The notes beneath the pieces are model-generated. The model ran no database searches. It was not told where the DNA came from and worked only from the letters and a program-made list of their open reading frames with translations. From positions 350,976 to 414,975 of the forward strand of contig CAWFUH010000002.1 of NCBI GenBank assembly GCA_963818855.1: a stretch of 64,000 nucleotides of DNA, given 5' to 3'. The stretch's first letter is position 1; every line of letters begins with the position of its first letter. The stretch comes from Bog-159 sp963818855. Lineage in GTDB: Bacteria > Acidobacteriota > Terriglobia > Bryobacterales > Bryobacteraceae. A program made the translations under genes and the position numbers. Below, in pieces: positions 9,075 to 16,868 of the stretch.

Positions 9075-9959
9075 CTAAAGGTTAAGTGTTCTGAGGTATT
9101 CCCGGAACGGGCCACCCAAGTCATGTCGCCGGAGGGCAAATTCGACTGTAGCCTTAAGAAATCCGAGTTTATCGCCTGCATCGTAGCGGGTACCTTCGAA
9201 CCGGTACGCATAGATAGGCCGCGTGCGCAGCAGGTGGCGCAGCGCATCGGTCAACTGGATCTCCGCTCCGGTCCCCGGTTCCACCATCTGCAGGGATTGA
9301 AAAATCTCTGGAATCAAGACGTACCGGCCAATGATGGCGAGGTTGGAGGGGGCCTCTGAGGGCTTAGGTTTTTCTACCAGGTCGCGGACGCGATATACCC
9401 GGTCGCGCGAGCCGTTGTGGGAGATCGGCTCGGCGTCGATGGCGCCATAGGACGAAATTTGCTCGGGCGGGACCTCCATTACGGCCACAACGGGCGAGCA
9501 GAAGAACTCGTAGACATCCAACAACTGCCGCAGGCAGGGTGTTTCGGCATCAATCACGTCATCGGCCAGCACAACCGCGAAGGGCTCCTCTCCTACCAAC
9601 TCCATGGCGCGCAAGACCGCATGCCCCAACCCCAAGGCCTCCTTCTGCCGGGTGTACGACACATTGATCATGTCGGAGACGCTGCGCACGATCGAAAGCA
9701 GGTCCTTCTTGCCGCGGGATTCAAGCAGGTTTTCCAGCTCGAAGCTGACGTCGAAATGATCCTCGATGGCGCTCTTGCCGCGGCCGGTGACTATGATAAT
9801 GTTCTGAATTCCGGAATGCAGCGCTTCTTCGACGCCGTACTGAATGAGAGGTTTGTCCACCAGCGGCAGCATTTCCTTGGGCTGTGCCTTGGTGGCAGGG
9901 AGGAAGCGGGTGCCCAGACCCGCAGCCGGAAACACGGCTTTACGAACCTTGGAAGCCAT
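9075..9959 (-). CDS. galU: UTP-glucose-1-phosphate uridylyltransferase
   Basis: About 294 residues, the usual GalU length. The N-terminal nucleotide-binding motif is PAAGLGTRFLPATKAQPKEM, followed by LPLVDKPLIQYGVEEA, the metal-site region VVLADD, and GRYVLIPEIF later on. It makes UDP-glucose from UTP and glucose-1-phosphate for polysaccharide and glycolipid synthesis. It appears monocistronic, with a short A/T-rich region downstream. Confidence 0.93.
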   Translation of the reverse strand: MASKVRKAVFPAAGLGTRFLPATKAQPKEMLPLVDKPLIQYGVEEALHSGIQNIIIVTGRGKSAIEDHFDVSFELENLLESRGKKDLLSIVRSVSDMINVSYTRQKEALGLGHAVLRAMELVGEEPFAVVLADDVIDAETPCLRQLLDVYEFFCSPVVAVMEVPPEQISSYGAIDAEPISHNGSRDRVYRVRDLVEKPKPSEAPSNLAIIGRYVLIPEIFQSLQMVEPGTGAEIQLTDALRHLLRTRPIYAYRFEGTRYDAGDKLGFLKATVEFALRRHDLGGPFREYLRTLNL

Positions 9960-10020
9960 TCCTTTACAGTTTGCGTTTTCAGGGCCGGAATAGCAACTGG
10001 CTGAAAGTTAAGGAACGCAC

Positions 10021-10179
10021 TTGCCGCGCGGCGAGGCCGGCTACATCGCCGTCTATATCGAGGGAAGCCAGGGCGCCGAAGTGGTGGCCGCGGCCCGGCG
10101 AGGACCTTTCGCCGTCTTGCACTTTTGGTACACTGAAGCTGGCCAGGCGATTCGCTGGCCCACTGACATACAGATGTAA
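10021..10179 (+). CDS. Possible 52-residue protein with TTG start
   Basis: Reading from TTG at 10021 gives an open frame to TAA at 10177-10179 whose product has a balanced composition (GYIAVYIEGS, PFAVLHFWYTEAGQ). An AAGGA element lies about 7 nt upstream of the TTG. The other frames here give low-complexity, Arg-rich products. No family is recognised; it could also be the tail of a lost gene. It is divergent from galU. Confidence 0.35.
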   Translation: MPRGEAGYIAVYIEGSQGAEVVAAARRGPFAVLHFWYTEAGQAIRWPTDIQM

Positions 10180-10341
10180 TACTTCCGCCTGCCTGAACCA
10201 GGTTGTGATCGCATCACTCGGATAAACGGTATCAATGCATACTTACTGTTCAATAGTAGAGTAGATTACTAACTACTTCAATGGCAGACTAATGACAGAC
10301 AATGGGCCGGCTCTGGTAGCCAAACATTAACGGAGATTGAC

Positions 10342-11922
10342 ATGCGCTTACGACTTGGTTTACTTGGCTGGTTGCTCCCCCTGATGCCCGTGGCGGCGCA
10401 GCACAATGTGCTGACGATTCACAATGACCTGGCTCGCACGGGACAATATCTCACGGAAACGATTCTAGCCCCTTCCAATCTAAGTTCGACCACGTTCGGC
10501 AAGCGGTTTCAGATTACCTTGGACGGCGTCGTGGATGCAGAACCACTCTATGTGGCCAGCGTTCCGATCCCTAACCAGGGAACCCACAACGTGCTGATCG
10601 TGGCCACGGAAAACGACAGCCTATACGCGCTGGATGCGGATACCGGGTCGCAGCTATGGAAATCAGCGCTGCTCGGCAGCAACGAGACGCCTTCCGACGA
10701 CCGCGGTTGCGACCAGGTTACGCCGCAAATCGGCATCACCTCGACGCCAACGATCGGGCTGAATCCCGGCGCGACGGGAGGCGCCATTTTTGCAGTGGCG
10801 ATGAGCAAAGACTCATCTGGGAATTACCATCAACGATTGCACAAGGTAGATCTGACCACGGGAGGACCGCTCGCGACCCCGGTGGAGATTAAAGCCAAGT
10901 ATCCGGGGACCGGAGAAGGCAGCGAAGGCGGTTACGTACAGTTCGACCCTGCGCAGTATAAAGAACGTGCCGGACTACTGCTGCTGGGCAACGCTCTATT
11001 TTTGTCGTGGGCGTCGCACTGCGATATTCCGCCATACACCGGTTGGATTATGGCTTACCGTCCCCAGAACCTTAAGCAGATCACTGTAATTAACGTGACC
11101 CCCAATGGCGGCGGGGGAGCGATCTGGGGAGCCGGGGCCGGTTTGGCGGCGGATCTCAGCGGACACGTCTATTTTCTGGACGCTAACGGCCAATTTGACA
11201 CGACGCTCAATGCGCAAGGCTTTCCCAACAGCGGCGACTACGGCAACGCCTTCATAAAGATTTCGACTGCGAGGGGCAAACTAAGCGTGGCGGATTATTT
11301 CACCATGTACGATACGACCAGCGAATCCGACGCGGATGTCGACTTAGGATCGGGCGGCGCGCTGCTGTTACCGGACATGACCGACGCCAACGGCAAGGTG
11401 CGGCATCTGGCAATCGGAGCCGGAAAGGATGGCAACATCTACCTGGTGAACCGCGAGAACATGGGTAAATTCAATCCGAATAATGACAGCGCTATTTATC
11501 AAGAGCTGGACGGTGCATTACCTGGCGGTATTTGGTCCATGCCGGCTTATTACAACGGGCAAGTGTACTTCGGGGCAGTGGGCGGCCCCATACGCGCGTT
11601 CCAATTCACCAACGCGGTGCTTTCGTCAACTCCCGCATCATCGACCAGCGAGAGCTATCCGTATCCCGGATCCTCGCCGAGTATTTCGGCGAATGGCTCG
11701 AATAACGCGATTCTGTGGGCGGTCGAAAGCAGGGGAAACGCGATCCTGCACGCCTATGCGGCTGGTAACCTGGCCCAGGAGTTATACAATTCGAACCAGG
11801 CGGCTAATGGACGCGACAACTTTGGCAACGGCAACAAGTTCATGGTACCGATGATTGCCAACGGAAAAGTCTATCTCGGTACACCCAATGGTGTGGCGGC
11901 TTTTGGGTTACTCGGCCAGTAA
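10342..11922 (+). CDS. Secreted PQQ-like beta-propeller protein
   Basis: About 526 residues with a signal peptide (LGLLGWLLPLMPVAAQ). Blade-like repeats in the manner of BamB/PQQ dehydrogenases follow, for example VLIVATENDSLYALDADTGSQLWKS and later SMPAYYNGQVYFG and MIANGKVYLGTPNGVAAFG. There is no cytochrome or PQQ ligand set, so an enzyme activity is not supported; such proteins are usually extracellular or periplasmic propellers. A GGAG element precedes the ATG. Confidence 0.72.
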   Translation: MRLRLGLLGWLLPLMPVAAQHNVLTIHNDLARTGQYLTETILAPSNLSSTTFGKRFQITLDGVVDAEPLYVASVPIPNQGTHNVLIVATENDSLYALDADTGSQLWKSALLGSNETPSDDRGCDQVTPQIGITSTPTIGLNPGATGGAIFAVAMSKDSSGNYHQRLHKVDLTTGGPLATPVEIKAKYPGTGEGSEGGYVQFDPAQYKERAGLLLLGNALFLSWASHCDIPPYTGWIMAYRPQNLKQITVINVTPNGGGGAIWGAGAGLAADLSGHVYFLDANGQFDTTLNAQGFPNSGDYGNAFIKISTARGKLSVADYFTMYDTTSESDADVDLGSGGALLLPDMTDANGKVRHLAIGAGKDGNIYLVNRENMGKFNPNNDSAIYQELDGALPGGIWSMPAYYNGQVYFGAVGGPIRAFQFTNAVLSSTPASSTSESYPYPGSSPSISANGSNNAILWAVESRGNAILHAYAAGNLAQELYNSNQAANGRDNFGNGNKFMVPMIANGKVYLGTPNGVAAFGLLGQ

Positions 11923-11944
11923 CTCGAGTGACTCAAGTTACCAG

Positions 11945-13225
11945 TTACGACACGATGTAGGGGCTGCGATACTCCGGCCGCGACATCATGGCATTGGCTT
12001 CGGCATCGCCCGTGAAGCTATCGGAAGCTGCGTCGTAATTCAGCTTCCGCCCTACCCGGTAGCTAATATTCGCCATGTGCACCAGATCGGCCGAAGTGAC
12101 TCCCACTGAAACATCCGCGTTCAGATCGGCGGGATTCCTGCTTTTCACCGCTTTCAGGAAGTTTGCCATGTGGGGAATGGTCTCGTCGATCTCCGACTCG
12201 GTATGCTTCATGGCCTCGCCCGGCTCGCTCTTGTCGCCCAGAAAGATTTGAAATCCGTGTTCATCCACCGCCATGTAACCCTTGCTGCCGAAAAAGGTCA
12301 CGCCGATGAAATTCGGACCTGACGCCGGAATGCCAGGCTCGCCGCCCGTGTTCAAGCCGCGTACCTCGAAGACCAGTTCGGCATCGCCGTAATCGAATGT
12401 GGCGATCTGGGTGTTGGGTGTTTCCTGGTCGTCTTCGTAAACGTATTTGCCGCCGGTCGAGACCGCGCCCTTAGGCAGATCGCGGCCCAGGCCGCGCCGC
12501 GCCAGGTCCATTTCATGGATGCCCTGGTTTCCGATATCGCCGTTGCCGGTATCCCAAAACCAGTGCCAGTTGTACTGATAGCGATTCTCAGTGTATTCGC
12601 GCATGGGCGCAGGTCCCAGAAACAAGTCCCAATTGAGTCCGGCAGGGGCCGGTTCCGCGGGCGTATGGCCGATCGACTTGCGGCGCTTGAAGCAGATAGC
12701 GCGTGCCATGTAGACCTGCCCGATCGCGCCCGAGTGGAGCAGGTCCATAGCACGCTGCTTGTGCACGATGGTGCGGCCCTGCATCCCGATTTGCACGATG
12801 CGATTGTTTTTGCGCGCCGCCGCCACCATGGCGCGACCTTCGAAAATGTTGTAGCAGGCCGGCTTCTCGCAATACACGTCCTTGCCGGCCTGGCAGGCCC
12901 AAATGGTGGCCAGCGCATGCCAATGATTGGGCGTGGCGATGGACACCGCGTCCACATCTTTGTCGTCGAACAGATTGCGCAGGTCCTGGTGCACGTGCGG
13001 CTGGCTGCCCTGCAACTTCCCGACAATCTGCGCGGCGCGTTCGGTCTGCGCCTGGTTCACATCGCAGATGGCCACCACGCGCGCGTCCGGCAGCTTGCTG
13101 TAATACTTCAGGTGGTCGCGCCCGCGGCCGCCCAGGCCGATCACACCGATGCCGACTTTGTCGCTGGCCGCCCGCGCGCTCATGGCCGCCAGACCGGCGC
13201 CCATCAGAAAGGTTCTGCGTTCCAT
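11945..13225 (-). CDS. Gfo/Idh/MocA family oxidoreductase with Tat-like signal
   Basis: About 426 residues. The N-terminus MERRTFLMGAGLAAMSARA is a twin-arginine-like signal (RRTFLMG). The Rossmann motif GVIGLGGRGRDH comes next, then the family motif CEKPACYN (the EKP motif, around residue 118) and the C-terminal oxidoreductase fold. Secreted members of this family in acidobacteria and planctomycetes are thought to act on sugars or cyclitols with a tightly bound nicotinamide cofactor; the substrate is unknown. A paralogue lies at 25307-26617. Confidence 0.82.
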   Translation of the reverse strand: MERRTFLMGAGLAAMSARAASDKVGIGVIGLGGRGRDHLKYYSKLPDARVVAICDVNQAQTERAAQIVGKLQGSQPHVHQDLRNLFDDKDVDAVSIATPNHWHALATIWACQAGKDVYCEKPACYNIFEGRAMVAAARKNNRIVQIGMQGRTIVHKQRAMDLLHSGAIGQVYMARAICFKRRKSIGHTPAEPAPAGLNWDLFLGPAPMREYTENRYQYNWHWFWDTGNGDIGNQGIHEMDLARRGLGRDLPKGAVSTGGKYVYEDDQETPNTQIATFDYGDAELVFEVRGLNTGGEPGIPASGPNFIGVTFFGSKGYMAVDEHGFQIFLGDKSEPGEAMKHTESEIDETIPHMANFLKAVKSRNPADLNADVSVGVTSADLVHMANISYRVGRKLNYDAASDSFTGDAEANAMMSRPEYRSPYIVS

Positions 13226-13255
13226 AATGCCTCCTGTTTAAGACAATCGTATATC

Positions 13256-13876
13256 ATGAGAGCAGTGCAAATGGTGTTGAACGGCATTGAGACGGAATCG
13301 CCGATCCGCATACAGCCTGTGCGGCGCATGAACGATGACGAATACTACGCCTTCTGTGCGGCGAATCCGGACCTCCGGATCGAACGGACCGCGGAAGGAG
13401 AAATCGTCATTATGCCGCCCACGGGATTCGAGAGTTCGGACCGGAATGCTGATTTGACGATGCAATTGCGTGCTTGGTCCAAAACGGATGGCAGGGGACG
13501 GGCAGCGGATTCCAATGCGGAATACATTCTGCCCAATGGCGCGGCACGCTCGCCGGATGCATCTTGGGTGTTGCGATCGCGGCTGGCTAAACTGTCGCCG
13601 GAACAAAAGAAGAAATTTCCGCCGCTGTGTCCGGATTTCGTGGTGGAATTGCGTTCGCCTACAGACCGGCTGGCGAAGCTGCAGGCCAAGATGCGGGAGT
13701 GGATGGACAACGGCGCCAAGCTGGGCTGGTTGATCGATCCCCAGACGCGCACGGTCTACATCTACCGACCCGGGAAAGCGACGGAACGGCGGGAGAATCC
13801 GGACCAGGTCAAGGGCGACACTCCGGTCGCGGGTTTTGTGCTGAAGTTGGCGGATATCTGGAATCCGGGCCTCTGA
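13256..13876 (+). CDS. Uma2-family endonuclease (DUF820)
   Basis: About 206 residues from the ATG at 13256. It has the PD-(D/E)xK-like layout of Uma2 proteins: MNDDEYYAFCAANPDLRIERTAEGEI, MPPTGFESSDRNADL, then SPDASWVL and CPDFVVELRSPTDRLAKLQAKM, ending with GAKLGWLIDP and YIYRPG. The putative active-site residues in PDFVVELRS are kept. The role of these abundant nucleases is unsettled. It is divergent from the oxidoreductase, with a 30-bp gap shared by both starts. Confidence 0.82.
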   Translation: MRAVQMVLNGIETESPIRIQPVRRMNDDEYYAFCAANPDLRIERTAEGEIVIMPPTGFESSDRNADLTMQLRAWSKTDGRGRAADSNAEYILPNGAARSPDASWVLRSRLAKLSPEQKKKFPPLCPDFVVELRSPTDRLAKLQAKMREWMDNGAKLGWLIDPQTRTVYIYRPGKATERRENPDQVKGDTPVAGFVLKLADIWNPGL

Positions 13877-13911
13877 GCGGCAGCAAAGAGCGGTGCCGCT
13901 AGCGGTCTCCG

Positions 13912-14130
13912 TTACCGCTGCCAATCCTCGATAAACGCGCGCAACCGGTGGCTGCGGCTGGGATGCGCAGTTTACGCAACGCCTTGGCCTCGATCTGCCG
14001 GATCCTTTCCCGTGTTACCGCGAAATTCCGCTCGACTTCTTCGAGTGTGTGTTCGCTGGCATCTTCCAGCCCGAAGCGCATCTTGACGATCTTTTCCTCG
14101 CGCGGCGAGAGCGTTTTCAGCACTTGGGCA
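13912..14130 (-). pseudogene. Fragment of rpoD: sigma-70 region 4 only
   Basis: The minus strand reads VLKTLSPREEKIVKMRFGLE, then HTLEEVERNFAVTRERIRQIEAKALRKLR, which is the DNA-binding region 4 of a housekeeping sigma factor. After KALRKLR one base is missing; in the next frame the expected tail HPSRSHRLRAFIEDW follows to a stop at 13912-13914. Upstream the sequence passes straight into GloVer-repeat debris. This is a C-terminal remnant of about 70 residues, not a functional sigma factor. Confidence 0.75.
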
Positions 14131-14870
14131 GTCTATTTGGGCAAAAGTTTTGGGCAGATGTAGGCAGTGTTTCCACGAACGGGCCAAGCCCGACGGACAA
14201 GCTGAAAAGCGTGCCACAACGAACGCCCTGACAGCTCCCGCTAGTTCCACCGCTGTTGGCTTCCCCGTAAAACGTTCCATTCGTGTGCTGAACCAACCCG
14301 GTCGGATACGAGCCGTAGGTACCGGTGAAGCGGTGCAGAGTTGTCGGCGAGCCCGTCGGGGTTATCTTGAACAGCCGTGCCGTTGTTGCTCGCCCCCCCC
14401 CGTCGACAGCTACGCCGTAGAAGTTTCCGTCAGTGCCCTGGACAAATCCAGCTGGATTGGGCCCGTCGGCGCAGTTGGGCTGGGAGCAGAAGTCGTACCG
14501 CGTGGTGAACGTCCCCGAGGGGGTGATCTCGAAAAATGTGCCGACTCCGTTTAAGAACTCGGAGTTATTGGTCGTTCCGTAGAAGTTCCCATTGTTAGCT
14601 TGCACCAGCGGGGCGCACACGCCGATGCGATTGCCGCAGGGGGGTAACAGTGAAACTGTGCAGCCTGGTCAGCTTGCCGCCCAGGGTCAGTTTGAATACT
14701 GTGCCTTGGCCGATCGCGCTCCCACCTCGGTGAGTCCGATAGAGGTTTCCATCGGAAGCCCGAGGAGTGAGCTGCGTGAAAAGGACGGCGCCATCGTTGC
14801 AATTAGGTTGGGAGCAGAAGTTGTTGAGGACTGAAAACGCCCCTCAGGAGTCATTCTGTATGCGACCCCG
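14117..14870 (-). pseudogene. Broken GloVer (TIGR03803-like) repeat protein
   Basis: The minus strand carries tandem blocks of the extracellular GloVer type: NGNFYGTT, GTFFEITPSGT, GTDGNFYG, LFKITPTG, HTNGTFYG, GTLFSLSVGLGPFVETLP. The blocks are spread over at least three frames: a further block, GVAYRMTPEGRF with NNFCSQPNCNDGA, lies upstream near 14750-14870 and needs two frame changes to join. No start and no complete frame remain. The 3' end runs into the rpoD fragment. Confidence 0.65.
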
Positions 14871-14939
14871 CAGCCCACACCTCCGGAATCTGAGCACAGA
14901 GACGGATGATACTGAATAATGTGCCCGTCGTCACGCTGC

Positions 14940-15370
14940 TCAGCAAGGGGAGCGCGCAATGGATCCCAGATGCGCCGAGATTGGTGGCGGCGAAGGCGAA
15001 TACAGGCCGAGCAATACGCCGGCACTCGATAAAACGAGGCTCGCTGTCAGCATTTGGCGGCTGAGCCGTCCCCGCCCAGTGCCGAGAGCGCTGCGCACGG
15101 CAAATTCCTTTCTTCGCGTCGCGTCGCGGGCCAATAGCAGGTTCAAAAGATTCACAAAGACGATCAGCAAAGTAAGGCCCACACCGCACCACAAAGCAAT
15201 CAGTGAACGTCGCAGTTTGCTGGCGACATGATCCTGCAGTCCCGCAACGGTTTTGGATGTCGGTCATCCAATCGGGTCGTTTGACCCCTTGGCGCGGGAT
15301 AGCAACTGCGTCGCCTGGGCTTGCGCCTGCACCGGCGTTACTCGCGGTTTCAGGCTGACAAGGGAGAGCA
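14940..15370 (-). pseudogene. Internal fragment of an ADOP-type ABC permease
   Basis: The minus strand reads LKPRVTPVQAQAQATQLLSRAKG (15255-15370 region), then after a frame change KTVAGLQDHVASKLRRSLIAL and LLIVFVNLLNLLLARDATRRKEFAVRSALG. This is the middle of a MacB/FtsX-like permease: the periplasmic-loop end, a membrane segment, and the ARxxxRxxEFxxRxALG motif. Both ends of the gene are missing. Confidence 0.65.
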
Positions 15371-15427
15371 TATGCCCTTAAGTTGCGGGCCGATTCAGCA
15401 TCGGCCCGCATGCTACAGGACCAGGTG

Positions 15428-15745
15428 CTAGTAGCGGCCGTTGCTGCGACCGCGTCCGCGCCCACCGCCGCCGCCGCCGCCAAATCCGCCGCCACGTTCC
15501 GTCTTGGGACGGGCTTCATTGACGTTCATGGCGCGGCCTTCGAGTTCCCTGCCATTCAGTTCCGCGATGGCGCGGTCGGCTTCAGTATTGTTATTCATTT
15601 CGACAAATCCGAACCCTCTCGCCTGGCCTGTATCGCGGTCGGTGACGATATTGACGCGATCGACGGCGCCATACGCTTCAAATAGAGATCGAACCGCGGC
15701 TTCGGTTGCACCGAAACTGAGGTTGCCTACAAATATGTTCTTCAT
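15428..15745 (-). CDS. RRM-domain RNA-binding protein with glycine-rich tail
   Basis: About 105 residues. It has one RNA-recognition motif with RNP2 IFVGNLSF (residues 4-11) and RNP1 RGFGFVEM (about 43-50). The C-terminal tail is rich in Gly and Arg (GGGFGGGGGGGRGRGRSNGRY). The ATG at 15745 is preferred because AAAGGAAAAG sits just before it. Proteins of this shape in cyanobacteria and acidobacteria are small RNA-binding proteins, often cold- or stress-responsive. Upstream, 15750-15920 is AT-richer and holds no gene. Confidence 0.88.
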   Translation of the reverse strand: MKNIFVGNLSFGATEAAVRSLFEAYGAVDRVNIVTDRDTGQARGFGFVEMNNNTEADRAIAELNGRELEGRAMNVNEARPKTERGGGFGGGGGGGRGRGRSNGRY

Positions 15746-15922
15746 TTCTTTTCCTTTGTGAGCTGACGTTTGTTGGAGTCGGGCAGGATCGGACAAGGCG
15801 GCGGACCGGACTAATGCGAAGATGCCAAAACCGTTGTGACATTTTTATTATAGCGCAAAAGTGCCGGTGGCGCGGGAACCTGCGGACTGAAATCCACAGT
15901 TGCCGCTGAAAGCGTGCGCTAC

Positions 15923-16840
15923 CTAAGACCGGTGCGATGGTTTCCACTTTTCCAGAAACGCGCGGACGTCTTCCGGACCTATCTTGACAGTCGATTCAAA
16001 CTCGCCGCCCTTCTGGGCGACTACGACTTTTCCGTCCGGCTCCAACACGCCCAAGCTCGGGATTCCCTTATCCAGCGCCACGCCCAGGCGCGCCGCCAAG
16101 TCGTGGTTATCCTTACCCTCTTCGCCGATGTTGATATGCACGACCACGTAATTGGCATTCACCAGGCGCGCGAATTCCCGTGAGCGGAAAGTTGTGTCGA
16201 GCACGTGGCAGTCGTAACACCAGTTTGCGCCGAACATTACCAGGACGCGTTTGTGGTCTTTCCCCGCCTCGGCTAAGGCGGCTTTCAGCTCTGCCTCGGC
16301 GTCCTGCGGAGGGGCATATAGGTCCGGATTCGGCGTGGCGGGCTGAGGCAATCGGCGTACCGCATCGGGGGAAAAGTCGGTGCGGCGGGAGGCGATGATG
16401 CGCCAGCCATCGGGCTGTTGTGCCCAGATTTGCACCATGGAGGCGACCACGGCCTGGCCGGCGCCCTTGTTCGCCATATCGGTGATCATGGCCTGCACAC
16501 GCAAACGCAGCTTGGTTTGACCTTGGGTGACGGTCATCTCGAGCAGTTTGGGATTTAGGTCCGTCACGCCGCCGTACCGCAGACCAGCCCAGAAGCGGAG
16601 TTCCTGATCCGGGCTGTCGATTTTCTCTTTACCCACTTGCACCTGGGCGGGCGGATTGGTGCTATAAAGCCGGGCTAGCGCCGCTTGATCTCCTGCGGCC
16701 ACGGCTGCTTTCCATTCCGCCAGCGGGGCAAAATCGGCGGCACGTTGCTCGGCGCGCGCCATGGTTAGCGCAAAGAGCAGGGCGCCGGCCCCAGCTACAA
16801 TCCGTTTCGACGATGTCCAATTGGCATTCATATATCTCAT
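15923..16840 (-). CDS. Secreted two-domain protein with thioredoxin fold
   Basis: About 305 residues. After a signal peptide (RIVAGAGALLFALTMARA) comes a DUF4440/SnoaL-like domain (about 35-165: WKAAVAAGDQAALARLYSTN). A thioredoxin-like domain follows (about 200-300) with the active site GANWCYDCHVLD (CxxC = CYDC), the cis-proline region KGIPSLGVLEPDG and a C-terminal helix. It is probably a periplasmic thiol oxidoreductase of the DsbD-gamma/thioredoxin_7 type. The choice of first Met among three close ATGs is uncertain. Confidence 0.75.
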   Translation of the reverse strand: MRYMNANWTSSKRIVAGAGALLFALTMARAEQRAADFAPLAEWKAAVAAGDQAALARLYSTNPPAQVQVGKEKIDSPDQELRFWAGLRYGGVTDLNPKLLEMTVTQGQTKLRLRVQAMITDMANKGAGQAVVASMVQIWAQQPDGWRIIASRRTDFSPDAVRRLPQPATPNPDLYAPPQDAEAELKAALAEAGKDHKRVLVMFGANWCYDCHVLDTTFRSREFARLVNANYVVVHINIGEEGKDNHDLAARLGVALDKGIPSLGVLEPDGKVVVAQKGGEFESTVKIGPEDVRAFLEKWKPSHRS

Positions 16841-16868
16841 TGCGGCACCTTGGCGCAGCCCCCGCACC

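Noticed and set aside
13899..14123. Small functional sigma factor or regulator
   Set aside because: Only region 4 is present, with a frameshift at the end and no region 2; a fragment of rpoD.
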